Source of the DNA: Streptomyces camelliae
GTDB taxonomy: Bacteria > Actinomycetota > Actinomycetes > Streptomycetales > Streptomycetaceae
Direction: 5' to 3'
Length of the DNA stretch: 64,000 bases
Assembly (NCBI RefSeq): GCF_027625935.1
Contig: NZ_CP115300.1
Location: 4,836,001-4,900,000 of the forward strand
This document shows positions 40,495 to 49,941 of the stretch, one piece after another. Every line of letters begins with the position of its first letter. Position 1 is the stretch's first letter. The translations under genes and the position numbers were made by a program. The notes under the pieces are model-generated. The model did no database searches and was not told where the DNA came from. It saw nothing but the letters and a program-made list of their open reading frames with translations.

Positions 40495-41712
40495 GTGGGC
40501 CCTGGAGAGGTGGAGGAGGAGCGGACGTATGCCTGGGCGGGGGGACGGCTGCCCGGTGACCCCGTGCCCGACCCGGGCCTCGGCGACGAGACCGCGCCGC
40601 CGCGCCCGCGCCGCCTCACCCCCCGCTCACTGGCCCGCGCCCTGCCCGCGCTGCTGATCGCCGGCGGGGTGCTGTACGGCCTGCTCACCCCGAGGGAGTT
40701 CACCGCCGTACCGTTCTTCACGGCCGCCCCGCTGATCGCCGCGCCCCTGTCCTCGCTGCGCACCACCGTGCTGACCGGTGCCGCGGCCGTCGTCGCGATG
40801 TACGCGGTGCGCTCCCGGGGCGGCGAGCACTCGGCCGCGGGTGTCGTCACGGACGTCGTCACCGTGGCCTCGGTCGCTCTGCTGGCCGTCGCCATCAACC
40901 GGGTCGTCCGGCTCGGTGACCGGCGGCTCGCCTCCGCCCGGGAGATCGCCGAGGCCGCCCAGCGGGCCGTACTGCCGGAGCCCGCCGCGCGGATCGGCGG
41001 CTTCGAGATCGCCGCCTGCTACGAGGCGGCCCGGCAGGACGCGTTCATCGGCGGCGACCTGTACGCGGTGCAGGACAGCCCGTACGGCGTCCGGCTGATC
41101 GTCGGGGACGTGCGCGGCAAGGGCATGGGTGCGGTCGCCGCCGTCGCCGTGGTGATCGGCGCGTTCCGGGAGGCCGCCGAGCGGGAGGACACGCTGGAGG
41201 CGGTGGCGCAGCGGTTGGAGCGGGCGCTGGCCCGCGAGGGCACCCGGCGCGAGGCCGTCGACGCCTTCGAGGGCTTCACCACCGCCGTCCTCGCCGAACT
41301 CCCGCACGGCGACGGGCTGGTACGGGTCCTCAGCCGCGGCCATCCGCCCCCGCTGCTGCTGTACGCCGACGGCACCCTGCGCACCCTGGCCGCCCCCGAG
41401 CCCGCGCTGCCGCTCGGCATGGGCGACCTCGGAATATGGCCCGACGAGGTCATGGAGGAGCGCTTCCCGGACGGGGCGACCCTGCTGCTGTACACCGACG
41501 GGCTGTCCGAGGCCCGGGACGCCCTCGGCCGGTTCTACGACCCCGAACGGCGGCTCGCCGGGCGGGCCTATCCCGGTCCCGCGGCGCTGCTCGGGACGCT
41601 CGCCGACGAGGTGCGCCGGCACTCCGGCGGGATGACGGACGACATGGCGCTGCTTGCCGTACGGCATCCCGGGCTCTCACCCACGGTGACCGGACGACCG
41701 CCGTCCGCATAA
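40495..41712 (+). CDS. Membrane SpoIIE-type serine phosphatase
   Basis: A 405-residue protein. The N-terminus is a Pro-rich cytoplasmic stretch, then three to four membrane segments (ALPALLIAGGVLYGLL, FFTAAPLIAAPL, TGAAAVVAMYAV, VTVASVALLAVAI) and a SpoIIE phosphatase: AQRAVLPEPAARIGG, AFIGGDLYAVQ, IVGDVRGKGMGAV, VLSRGHPPPLLL, LLLYTDGLSEARD and GGMTDDMALLAVRHP. It probably controls an anti-sigma partner switch from the membrane. GTG 40495 has GGGAGA 6 nt upstream. Confidence 0.9.
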   Translation: MGPGEVEEERTYAWAGGRLPGDPVPDPGLGDETAPPRPRRLTPRSLARALPALLIAGGVLYGLLTPREFTAVPFFTAAPLIAAPLSSLRTTVLTGAAAVVAMYAVRSRGGEHSAAGVVTDVVTVASVALLAVAINRVVRLGDRRLASAREIAEAAQRAVLPEPAARIGGFEIAACYEAARQDAFIGGDLYAVQDSPYGVRLIVGDVRGKGMGAVAAVAVVIGAFREAAEREDTLEAVAQRLERALAREGTRREAVDAFEGFTTAVLAELPHGDGLVRVLSRGHPPPLLLYADGTLRTLAAPEPALPLGMGDLGIWPDEVMEERFPDGATLLLYTDGLSEARDALGRFYDPERRLAGRAYPGPAALLGTLADEVRRHSGGMTDDMALLAVRHPGLSPTVTGRPPSA

Positions 41713-41864
41713 CATCTGAGACACCATCAAAAACGCCGAGACTCCTGAATGGCGGTCAACTCGCCCGGTTTGCCGTGGAATCACGGGGTAAGTCCGGTCC
41801 GGAAAGCGTTAATGATCAAGTCGAACGGCTTGGAAAGTGACTCGCAGGTCTATTAACGTTCGAT
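41713..41864. other. Gap before the riboswitch
   Basis: No gene. Contains an AT-rich stretch (41713-41760) after the phosphatase gene that may hold the promoter of the riboswitch transcript; I see no good -35/-10 pair. Confidence 0.3.
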
Positions 41865-42045
41865 AACGCAGCGCGGTCGTCCCAGCCGCCACAAGAGGCG
41901 GCTCCGTGCGCACGCGCCGAATCCCGCAAGGGAGCCGGGGAACCACCACCCTGGGGTGAATCACGCGTACACCGGTCGGTATACGCGCGTAGGAGACCTT
42001 CCCGCTCCGAACCCGTCAGCTAACCCGGTAGGCGACGGAAGGAAA
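41865..42045 (+). ncRNA. c-di-AMP (ydaO/yuaA) riboswitch
   Basis: The conserved blocks of the ydaO class are clear: AGCCGGGGAACCAC (41930s), GGGGTGAATCACG (~41953), TAGGAGACCTTCCCGCTCCG (~41990) and AACCCGTCAGCTAACCCGGT followed by AGGCG (~42011-42035). It ends 14 bp before the M23 peptidase's GTG with GGAAAGGAG between. In Streptomyces this aptamer precedes cell-wall lytic genes, as it does here. Confidence 0.93.
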
Positions 42046-42058
42046 GGAGTACGCCCGC

Positions 42059-43084
42059 GTGGCGTCCAACCGGCCTGCCCCCGAAGCCCCGTTCATACCG
42101 GCGTCCGACGAGTCCGAGAGCTTCGGCTACGGCTCCTACCGCGCCGACGAGGGCCCCTGGGAGGAGTGGAACCCCACCGAGGACTCCGTCGACCGGGTCC
42201 GGGGCCGGCACCGCGTCGCCAAGCAGCGCGGCGGCTTCGCCCGCAGCTCCACCGTCCTCGGCGTCGGCGTCATGGCCGCGGTCGGCGCGGGCGGCATGGC
42301 CAGCGCCCACACCGGCAAGTCCCCGGTCTCCATCTCCCTGCCCGACTCCGTCACCCACCTCTTCGAGGGCGGCGGCTCCTCCTCGGCGCCGAAGGCCACC
42401 GGCACCGGGCTCTCGGGCGTCGGCGTGAGCGCCGACAGCACCAAGAGCGGCGGCGCCGGCGAGGCCCTGCGCAACCGCATCATGGCCCAGGCCGAGCAGC
42501 AGCAGAGCAAGGCCGACAGCAAGGCCACCGCCGCCGCGCTCGCCGCCACCGAGAAGCAGACCGCCGACGCGGCCGCCAAGGCGGAGAAGGACGCTGCCGC
42601 CCAGGCCGCCGCCGCCAAGGACAAGGCGGTGGCCGACGCGAAGCAGGTGGCCGAGGCCGCGCGGCTGGCCGAGCTGGCCAAGCAGTACACGCTGCCCGTC
42701 GTGTCGTACACGATCACCGGCACCTTCGGTCAGCCCGGCGCGATGTGGTCCTCCGGCTACCACACCGGCCTCGACTTCGCCGCCCCCACCGGCACCCTGA
42801 TCAAGGCCGTCCACGGCGGCACGATCACCGAGGCCGGCTGGGCCGGCGCCTACGGCTACCGCACCATCCTGACCCTGGACGACGGCACCGAGCTGTGGTT
42901 CTGCCACCAGTCCTCGATCAACGTCTCGGTCGGCCAGAAGGTCTCCACCGGCGACGTCATCGGCCGGGTCGGCGCCACCGGCAACGTCACCGGCCCGCAC
43001 CTGCACCTGGAGGTCCACCCGAACGGCCAGGCCACCGCCATCGACCCGGCGCCGTGGCTGCGCGACAAGGGCCTCAACCCCTGA
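42059..43084 (+). CDS. M23 zinc endopeptidase, riboswitch-controlled
   Basis: A 341-residue cell-wall hydrolase. The N-terminal part is cytoplasmic/charged, then a hydrophobic segment (LGVGVMAAVGAGGMASA, ~70-86) and a long Ala/Lys/Asp coiled coil (~135-210). The C-terminal peptidase domain has GYHTGLDFAAP (zinc His and Asp) and GPHLHLEVHPNG (HxH), complete for a glycyl-glycine/D,L-endopeptidase. GTG 42059 has GGAAAGGAG upstream. c-di-AMP is expected to act through the upstream riboswitch. Confidence 0.93.
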   Translation: MASNRPAPEAPFIPASDESESFGYGSYRADEGPWEEWNPTEDSVDRVRGRHRVAKQRGGFARSSTVLGVGVMAAVGAGGMASAHTGKSPVSISLPDSVTHLFEGGGSSSAPKATGTGLSGVGVSADSTKSGGAGEALRNRIMAQAEQQQSKADSKATAAALAATEKQTADAAAKAEKDAAAQAAAAKDKAVADAKQVAEAARLAELAKQYTLPVVSYTITGTFGQPGAMWSSGYHTGLDFAAPTGTLIKAVHGGTITEAGWAGAYGYRTILTLDDGTELWFCHQSSINVSVGQKVSTGDVIGRVGATGNVTGPHLHLEVHPNGQATAIDPAPWLRDKGLNP

Positions 43085-43160
43085 ACCGGACCATGGCATT
43101 CGTGTGAACTCGGCGCCGGCGGTGGAATGCGATCATCCTCCGCCGGTGTTGATGCAGAGC

Positions 43161-44105
43161 ATGACTTCCTTGCGCACACTCGGTTCCTCCGACCTCCAGG
43201 TCTTCCCCCTCTCCCTGGGCGGGAACGTCTTCGGCTGGACCGCCGACGAGGAGACCTCCTTCGCCGTCCTCGACGCCTACGCGGCGGCGGGCGGCAACTT
43301 CATCGACACCGCCGACTCCTACTCCGCCTGGGTCGAGGGCAACCAGGGCGGCGAGTCCGAGACGATCATCGGCAAGTGGGTCAAGGCCCGCGGCAACCGC
43401 TCCGACGTCGTCATCGCCACCAAGGTCAGCCAGCACCCGCAGTTCCAGGGCCTGTCCGCCGCCAACATCAAGGCCGCCGCCGACGCCTCCCTGAGCCGCC
43501 TGGGCACCGACTACATCGACCTCTACTACACCCACTTCGACAAGCCCGAGGTCCCGGTCGAGGAGATCATCGGCGCCCTCGACGAGCTCGTGAAGGCGGG
43601 CAAGGTCCGGCACATCGCCGCCTCCAACATCAGCGCCGAGCGCCTTCAGGCCTCCCTCGACTTCTCCGACCGCGAGGGCCTGGCCCGCTACGTCGCCCTC
43701 CAGCCGCACTACAACCTCGTCTCCCGCGACACCTACGAGGGCGAGCTGCAGGACCTGGCCGCCAAGGAGAACCTCTCCGCGGTGCCGTACTTCTCCCTCG
43801 CCTCGGGCTTCCTGACCGGCAAGTACCGCCCCGGTACCAAGGTCGACAGCGCCCGCGCCGAAGGGGCCCAGAAGCACGCCGAGTCCGAGCGCGGCCAGAA
43901 GGTCCTCGCCGCCCTGGACGAGATCGCCGCCGCCCACGAGGCCCCCGTCGCCACGGTCGCCCTGGCCTGGCTCGCGGCCCAGCCGACGGTCACGGCCCCG
44001 ATCGCCTCGGCCCGCACGGTCGACCAGCTCCCCGCGCTGCTGGGCGTGGCGGACCTGAGGCTGACGGAGGAGGAGGTCGCGCAGCTGACCGCGGCGTCGG
44101 CCTGA
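43161..44105 (+). CDS. Aldo/keto reductase (MocA/YajO type)
   Basis: A 314-residue enzyme with the full catalytic set: D and Y in FIDTADSYSAW, K in VVIATKVSQH and H in YYTHFDKPEVPVEEI, plus the NADPH-binding SARTVDQL region near the end. Substrate unknown. ATG 43161 is preferred; ATG 43152 and 43104 are alternatives with no better ribosome site. It ends 41 bp from the convergent PrsW gene. Confidence 0.9.
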   Translation: MTSLRTLGSSDLQVFPLSLGGNVFGWTADEETSFAVLDAYAAAGGNFIDTADSYSAWVEGNQGGESETIIGKWVKARGNRSDVVIATKVSQHPQFQGLSAANIKAAADASLSRLGTDYIDLYYTHFDKPEVPVEEIIGALDELVKAGKVRHIAASNISAERLQASLDFSDREGLARYVALQPHYNLVSRDTYEGELQDLAAKENLSAVPYFSLASGFLTGKYRPGTKVDSARAEGAQKHAESERGQKVLAALDEIAAAHEAPVATVALAWLAAQPTVTAPIASARTVDQLPALLGVADLRLTEEEVAQLTAASA

Positions 44106-44145
44106 TGCCCGTCCGGCGGTGCCGGACCCACCGCGGCCCGAAGGT

Positions 44146-45504
44146 CTACGACCGGTACGGGTTGTACGCGTCGTGCGCGCTGGGCGTGTTCTGCGCGTTG
44201 CGCGTGGGGAAGGGCACCGCCGGATACCCGTACCCGTATCCGTATCCGTACTGCGGCTGAGCCCAGTACACCGGAGCCGGAGCAGCCGCACGCGCCGCGT
44301 ACTCCAGAGCCGGCCGCGCCACGTCCCTGCGCCGCCACAGCTCGTCCAGCAAGTCCCGCTCCCGTACGACGAAGTCGCCCCCGGCCTTCCCCTGGCGCCC
44401 CCGGCGCCGCAGCAGGGCGAGCTGCGTGGCGGTGGCCTCGTACCGCGCCACCTCGCGCGCCGCCGGCTTCCCGCCGTGGTGCCGGGCGAAGTCCCGCGCC
44501 GCCCGCCGCGCCCGCATCGACCCCAGCGCGAACGGCTCGGCCGGCCCCAGCCACCCGGCCAACACATACACGGGCAGCTCCTCGCGCACGGTCCGCAGCT
44601 CCCGCTGCCGCGTCCAGACGGCCAGCCAGGTCAGCAGCCCGAACACGGGCACCATGAAGCAGCCGTAGACGGCGAAGAACCCGAACTCGCCGAACGTGGA
44701 GGAGCCGTTCCACAAGGCGTGCATGCTCATCGCGAGCAGCAGCCCGCAGACCGGCAGCAGCACGCGGCGTGCGCGCCGCCGCTGCGCCGCGAACGCGGAG
44801 AGCCCGAAGCCGAGGCCGGTCATGGTGGTGAACAGGGGGTGCGCGAACGGCGACATCACGATGCGCACGAAGAAGGTGGCGGCGGTGACGGAGGCGATGC
44901 CGCTGTCGCCGGAGAGCTGGTCCGCCCCGAAGGCCGTACCGAGGTAGAGGATGTTCTCGGTGAACGCGAACCCGGTGGCGGTGATGCCCGCGATCACCAC
45001 CCCGTCGACGATCCCGGTGAAGTCACGTCTGCGGAAGAGGAAGACGAGCAGTACGGCGGCGGCCTTGGCGGACTCCTCGACGATCGGCGCTATCACGGTG
45101 GCGCCGAGGGTGTCGGCACTGGCCGGGTCGGCGGTCGCGGTGGCTATCCACCTGGTCGCGAAGCTGTTGGCGACGATGGCTATCAGTGCCGCCGCGCAGG
45201 CACCCCAGGCGAACGCGAAGACCAGGTTCCGCCAGGGGCCCGGCGCCACCCGGTCCAGCCAGCGGAACGCGGCGATGAGCCACGGCACGGGCAGCACGGC
45301 CAGCCCGAGCCCGACCAGGAACCCCTCGGTACCGGTCTGCCGGCGCACCAGCGCGAGGATCACCAGCCCGGACAGGGCCAGCAGCGTGATCAGCGCCCCG
45401 TACCGCACCCAGCCGCGCTGCCACCAGTGCGGATGGCGGAGCACCGCGCCGTCGGGACGCGGGGGATACGCCGGATACGGAGTACTGATCGGACTGGTGG
45501 CCAC
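44146..45504 (-). CDS. PrsW family intramembrane protease
   Basis: A 452-residue, eight-or-so-segment membrane protein. The PrsW motifs are present: EExxxK in IVEESAKAAAVLL (~142), FTEN in ATGFAFTENILYLG, HPLFT in SPFAHPLFTTMTG and MHALWN. PrsW cleaves membrane anti-sigma factors in Bacillus. A long cytoplasmic tail is rich in Tyr/Gly at the end (YGYGYGYGYP). Its ATG 45504 is preceded by four 21-bp repeats ~90 bp upstream. Confidence 0.9.
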   Translation of the reverse strand: MATSPISTPYPAYPPRPDGAVLRHPHWWQRGWVRYGALITLLALSGLVILALVRRQTGTEGFLVGLGLAVLPVPWLIAAFRWLDRVAPGPWRNLVFAFAWGACAAALIAIVANSFATRWIATATADPASADTLGATVIAPIVEESAKAAAVLLVFLFRRRDFTGIVDGVVIAGITATGFAFTENILYLGTAFGADQLSGDSGIASVTAATFFVRIVMSPFAHPLFTTMTGLGFGLSAFAAQRRRARRVLLPVCGLLLAMSMHALWNGSSTFGEFGFFAVYGCFMVPVFGLLTWLAVWTRQRELRTVREELPVYVLAGWLGPAEPFALGSMRARRAARDFARHHGGKPAAREVARYEATATQLALLRRRGRQGKAGGDFVVRERDLLDELWRRRDVARPALEYAARAAAPAPVYWAQPQYGYGYGYGYPAVPFPTRNAQNTPSAHDAYNPYRS

Positions 45505-45595
45505 GGCATCGACCCTAACGGTGGCGGGACGAGGGGCTGGAGCGGATTACCGGACCGGCTGCCCGGCTTGATCAAGAAATGCCGGACGGCCGGCC

Positions 45596-45679
45596 GATCA
45601 CGGTTGAACTATTCGTGATCAGTGCCGAACTACGCATGATCACGGCTGGACGACGCGTGATCACGGATGCGATACGCGC
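45596..45679. repeat. Four 21-bp direct repeats upstream of PrsW gene
   Basis: Units beginning GATCACGG or GATCAGTG occur at 45596, 45617, 45638 and 45659, each 21 bp apart (two helical turns), with a GAACTAC-like centre and a CG(T/C)-rich end. They lie between the trmB 3' end and the PrsW promoter region. The fourth overlaps the trmB stop. Confidence 0.8.
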
Positions 45680-46482
45680 CGGAACAGCAGGTCGTTCACC
45701 ACATGTCCCTTGTCCAGTCCCTGCCCCTCGAAACGGGTCAGCGGCCGGAACTCGGGGCGCGGTGCGTAGCCGCCGTCCGCCTGGGTGTTCTCGAAGTCGG
45801 GATGCACGCTGAGCACGTCGAGCATCTGCTCGGCGTACGGCTCCCAGTCGGTCGCGCAGTGCAGCAGCGCGCCGGGCTTCAGCCGGATCGCGGCGAGCGT
45901 CAGGAACTCGGGCTGGATGAGCCGCCGCTTGTGGTGCCGCTTCTTGGGCCAGGGGTCCGGGAAGTACACCCGCAGTCCGTCCAGCGAGTCGGGTGCGAGC
46001 ATCTCCCTGAGCAGGATGATCGCGTCCCCGTTGCCGACCCGGACGTTCGTCAGTCCGTCGCGGTCGGCGAGGCCCAGCAGATTCCCCTGCCCCGGGGTGT
46101 GCACGTCGACGGCGAGGACATTGGTGTCCGGGTCCCCGGCGGCCATCTGCGCGGTGGCCTCCCCCATGCCGAAGCCGATCTCCAGCACGACGGGGCGGTC
46201 GTTCCCGAACAGCTCACGCAGGTCGATGACCCGCTGCCCGTCGATGTCGAGCCCCCACACGGGCCACAGCCGCTGCAGCGCATCGGCCTGCCCCGCCGTC
46301 ACCCGGCTGCGCCGGGGCTGAAAACTCCGGATCCGCCGCTCGAAGTGCGACCCGGCGGGATCGGCCTTGGGCCCGTCCGGAAACCGCGGCTCCCCCTTGG
46401 CCCGGGTGTGCCGGATGGACACACCGGGTGCGTGGGGCGCCGCCGGGGCGGGGACATCGGGGGTATTGAGGGAGTCAGCCAC
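45661..46482 (-). CDS. trmB: tRNA (guanine-N7)-methyltransferase
   Basis: A 273-residue enzyme that methylates G46 of tRNA. It has the SAM motif VVLEIGFGMGEATAQMA, AVDVHTPGQGN and YFPDPWPKKRHHKRRLIQ, all standard TrmB. The N-terminal ~50 residues are extra and disordered. GTG 46482 is preferred to GTG 46512, since TAAAAT (46500-46495) lies between them and would be a -10 of a near-leaderless mRNA. Confidence 0.93.
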   Translation of the reverse strand: MADSLNTPDVPAPAAPHAPGVSIRHTRAKGEPRFPDGPKADPAGSHFERRIRSFQPRRSRVTAGQADALQRLWPVWGLDIDGQRVIDLRELFGNDRPVVLEIGFGMGEATAQMAAGDPDTNVLAVDVHTPGQGNLLGLADRDGLTNVRVGNGDAIILLREMLAPDSLDGLRVYFPDPWPKKRHHKRRLIQPEFLTLAAIRLKPGALLHCATDWEPYAEQMLDVLSVHPDFENTQADGGYAPRPEFRPLTRFEGQGLDKGHVVNDLLFRRVSHP

Positions 46483-46527
46483 AGTGCGACCAATTTTACG
46501 GCCCACCACCACCGGACAGACCGAGCG

Positions 46528-47736
46528 CTACAGCCGGCCGAGCAGATCAAGAACCCGGCGCCCGACTTCCCGCCCGATCGGCAGCGAAGCCGTCGCCGCG
46601 GGCGAGGGTGCGTTCAGTACGTGCACGGCCCGCTCTCCCTCCCGGATGAGGAAGTCGTCCACCAGCGTCCCGTCCCGCAGTACCGCCTGCGCCCGCACCC
46701 CGGCAGGGGCCCGTACCAGGTCGTCCGACTCCACCCCGGGCAGCAGCCTGCGCACCGCCTCCAGGAACGCCCCCTTCGACAGCGAGCGGTGCAGCTCACC
46801 CGCGCCGTATCTCCAGTGCTGCCGGGCGATCGCCCACGACCCCGGCCACGTCAGGGTCCCGGCCAGCTCCCGGGGCCGTACGACCCTCCAGCCGTACCCC
46901 TCCCGGGCCATCGCCGGCACCGCGTTCGGCCCGATGTGCACGCCTCCGTCGATCCCGCGCGTGAGATGCACACCGAGGAACGGGAAGGCGGGATCCGGCA
47001 CCGGATACACCAGCCCCCGCACCAGCTCCGGCCGCGCCAGCTCGTAGTACTCCCCGCGGAACGGCACGATCCGCACCCCGGGCTCGTCCCCGGTCAGCCG
47101 GGCCACCTCGTCGCAGTACAGCCCGGCGCAGTTCACCAGCACGCGCGCCCGCACGATCTCCCCGCCCGAGGTCAGCACGGCGACCCCGAGCTCGGGGCGC
47201 CGGTCGACCCGGACGACCCGCGCCCCGTACCGGATCTCGGCCCCCGAGGCCCGCGCCAGCTGCCGGGCGACCCCCACGAAGTCGCACACACCCGTCGTAC
47301 CGACGTGTATGGCGGCGAGCCCGCGCACCTCCGGCTCGTACTCACCGATCTGCGCGGCGCCCAGCTCCCGGACGGGAATCCCGTTCTCCCGGCCGCGCTG
47401 CACGAGCGCGTGCAGCCGGGGCAGCTCCTCGCGCTCGGTGGCGACGATCAGCTTGCCGGTGACGGCGTGCGCGATGCCGTACTCGGCGCAGAACTTCACC
47501 ATCTCGGCCGCGCCCCGCACCGCGTACCGCGCCTTGAGCGAGCCCGGACGGTAGTAGATCCCGCTGTGGATCACCCCGCTGTTGCGCCCCGTCTGGTGCC
47601 GGGCCGGGCCCGGCTCCTTCTCCAGCACGGTCACGCGCGTCCCCGGCGCGGCGCGCGTGATCGCATACGCCGTCGACAGCCCGACGATCCCCCCGCCGAC
47701 CACGAGCACATCACAGTCGTACGCACCGACCGGCAC
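46528..47736 (-). CDS. lhgO: L-2-hydroxyglutarate oxidase
   Basis: A 402-residue FAD enzyme of the DAO/GlpD group: DVLVVGGGIVGLSTAYAI is the FAD-binding fold, ARHQTGRNSGVIHSGIYYRP and LVNCAGLYCD are diagnostic of LhgO. It returns L-2-hydroxyglutarate to 2-oxoglutarate. GTG 47736 follows GGGAGGTG by 7 nt and is chosen over the GTGs at 47742 and 47745. It is 45 bp from trmB and in the same direction. Confidence 0.92.
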   Translation of the reverse strand: MPVGAYDCDVLVVGGGIVGLSTAYAITRAAPGTRVTVLEKEPGPARHQTGRNSGVIHSGIYYRPGSLKARYAVRGAAEMVKFCAEYGIAHAVTGKLIVATEREELPRLHALVQRGRENGIPVRELGAAQIGEYEPEVRGLAAIHVGTTGVCDFVGVARQLARASGAEIRYGARVVRVDRRPELGVAVLTSGGEIVRARVLVNCAGLYCDEVARLTGDEPGVRIVPFRGEYYELARPELVRGLVYPVPDPAFPFLGVHLTRGIDGGVHIGPNAVPAMAREGYGWRVVRPRELAGTLTWPGSWAIARQHWRYGAGELHRSLSKGAFLEAVRRLLPGVESDDLVRAPAGVRAQAVLRDGTLVDDFLIREGERAVHVLNAPSPAATASLPIGREVGRRVLDLLGRL

Positions 47737-47815
47737 CTGCACCACCTCCCACCTCGATAGTGCACTGCGCCACTGACAACGCCTTCAAACGCGCCGGGCG
47801 TCCGGTGTTCGCGGC

Positions 47816-49240
47816 TCAGGCGGGGGCCATCAGCAGCGGCCGGGCCCGCTCCCGCAGCTCCACCACCCGGGGCTCGTCCCCGTACGGCTCCAGCCGGTGC
47901 AGCAGATCCTTCACGTACTCGGTGGTCCGGGCCGAGGAGATCCGCCCGGCCACCTCCACGGCCCGCACCCCCTGCTCGCAGGCCGCGTCGAGATTCCCGG
48001 ACTCCAGCTCGGCGACGGCGGAGACGACCAGCCGCAGCCCGTGCGACCGCACGAACTCCTCCGTCGGCTTCGACAGGGCCTGTTCCGTGAACCTCCGTAC
48101 CTGCCGGGGCGCCTTCAGATCCCGATAGCACTCGGCCGCATCTGCCGCGAACCGGTCATACCCATAAAAACCAAGCCACGTCGGATCGTTGTCCCCCTCC
48201 CGGGACCGCTCCAGCCATCCCTCGGCCGCCTTCAGCGCCGCGCCCGCCGCCTGTGCGTCTCCCGCGCGCGCGTGGGCCCGTGCCTCGACCAGCCGGAAGA
48301 AACTCATCGTCCGCGCGGTGGCCAGCCCCCGGTTGCGCTCCAGGGCGGCCTGCGCCAGGTCGACGCCCTCGTCCCCGAATCCCCGGTACGTCGCCTGCAG
48401 CGACATGGACGCGAGCACGTAGCCCCCCAGCGGGACGTCCGCCGCCGCGCGCGCGAGCCGCAGCGCCTGGATGTAGTACCGCTGCGCCGCCTCCTGCTGG
48501 CCCGTGTCGAAGGCCATCCACCCGGCGAGCCGGGTCAGTTCGGCGGACGCCCCGAACAGGGCGCGGCCCACTTCGTCGGAGTAGCAGCCGAGCAGCAGCG
48601 GTGCCGCCTCCACCCGCAGGCACTCCGGGACCATCGACGAACGCCAGTCCCCGCCCCCGTACTTGGAGTCCCAGCGCCGGGCGTCCTCGGCGGCCTCCCG
48701 CAGCTTCTGCACATCGCTGTGGCCGACTTTGATCGGTGCCCCGGAGCCTTCGGCGGAGCCGGCCTCGCGCGCGACCGAGCTGTCGGCGGGGGTTATCAGC
48801 CACCGTGAGGCAGGCGTTGCGTATGCGCTCACCGCGAACGATCCGGCGAGCGACTGCCAGATGCCGCCGGAGCCGGCCCGGCGTCCGGCGAGGTCGAGAC
48901 GGTACAGCTCCGTCGCCGACTTCACCGCCTGTCCGACGTCTCTGGGGAAGGCGAGGCCCACTTCGGGCGCGGGATCCGCGTCCGCCAGGCCGATCTCGTG
49001 GAGCGGCACCGGGCGGCCGAGCTTCTGGCCGATCGCGGCGGCGATGAGGTGCGGCGCGGCACCCTGCGGCACCATGCCTTTCGACACCCAGCGCGCCACC
49101 GACGTCTTGTCGTAGCGAAGAGTCAACCCGCGTTGGGCGCCAAGGTCGTTGACGCGCCGTGCGAGTCCTGCGTTGCTGATTCCCGCGAGGGCGAGAACGG
49201 CGCCGAGCTTTTCGTTCGGCCCGCGTTGCTCCCTGGACAT
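47816..49240 (-). CDS. Sporulation-associated HTH/TPR regulator
   Basis: A 474-residue protein: an N-terminal HTH-like domain ([40 protein letters not shown]) and a C-terminal TPR-like helical array ([40 protein letters not shown]). I recall an orthologue annotated as sporulation-associated in S. coelicolor (SCO4114). ATG 49240 has GAGGGG upstream; earlier frames are non-coding. Confidence 0.82.
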   Translation of the reverse strand: MSREQRGPNEKLGAVLALAGISNAGLARRVNDLGAQRGLTLRYDKTSVARWVSKGMVPQGAAPHLIAAAIGQKLGRPVPLHEIGLADADPAPEVGLAFPRDVGQAVKSATELYRLDLAGRRAGSGGIWQSLAGSFAVSAYATPASRWLITPADSSVAREAGSAEGSGAPIKVGHSDVQKLREAAEDARRWDSKYGGGDWRSSMVPECLRVEAAPLLLGCYSDEVGRALFGASAELTRLAGWMAFDTGQQEAAQRYYIQALRLARAAADVPLGGYVLASMSLQATYRGFGDEGVDLAQAALERNRGLATARTMSFFRLVEARAHARAGDAQAAGAALKAAEGWLERSREGDNDPTWLGFYGYDRFAADAAECYRDLKAPRQVRRFTEQALSKPTEEFVRSHGLRLVVSAVAELESGNLDAACEQGVRAVEVAGRISSARTTEYVKDLLHRLEPYGDEPRVVELRERARPLLMAPA

Positions 49241-49941
49241 GCGCCACCCCTCGACACAGACGGCTGCCGCGCTGGCATAACCACGCGGCATTCGTAAACC
49301 CAGCGTAGTTCGCCGCATCCCAAGCGTTAAGGGGCATTGTTCCGGATGGCGGGATTGTGGTCCGTACGGAAGTACGGTCCTGTACGCACCGTGCACGGCC
49401 CGTCGCCGCGTGCCCCCGTGCGTGTGGCCGTGCGCCCGTCCGTGCGCTCTTCTCCGGCCATCGGGGGAGCGGTTCCATGGCTCTTGCGTGGGTCGGCCCG
49501 CTGTACTGGATCCAGTGGGCTGGGGGACACCGCCACCTTCATCCCCGCGGGTGGCGGACCGGTCCGGGAGGCGATGCCCGCCTCCCGGACTGTGCGCGTG
49601 TCCGCGCCGCCGCGCGCTCCGCAGGCCTGTACGGAGCGTGCTCAATTCCGCCTTCGCTCTGTGTATTTGGCTGAAAATCGACCCAGCCCGTGGCGGCGTA
49701 CATCCGTTCCGACCATGCAACTTGAGGGCGCGAAGGGCGTTTTGGGGGAGCGTACAGGGGGCGCATTCGACCAGAACTCATCACCCCCGGTTCTCGCCCC
49801 TTCCGCGGACCCCGCTCGAACTCCACGCGCGTTTCCCTCGATCGAAGCCGGTGCCGCCGCCCCTCCACAGCGCGTCCTTCATGGCAGCATGGGGACCGGT
49901 TCCTGCGGTGCACTGGTTGTCCACAGCCTGTGGAGGCGTCG
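49241..49941. other. Intergenic 700 bp
   Basis: I see no supported gene. The stretch is less uniformly GC (49310-49350 and 49640-49700 are AT-leaning) and should hold the divergent promoters of the sporulation-associated gene and the asparagine synthetase homologue. Inverted repeats with TACGG (49355-49385) are visible but not convincing. Confidence 0.3.

Noticed and set aside
49327..49542. A 71-residue minus-strand frame in the 49.2-49.9 kb gap
   Set aside because: No ribosome site, basic low-complexity composition and no neighbour context.
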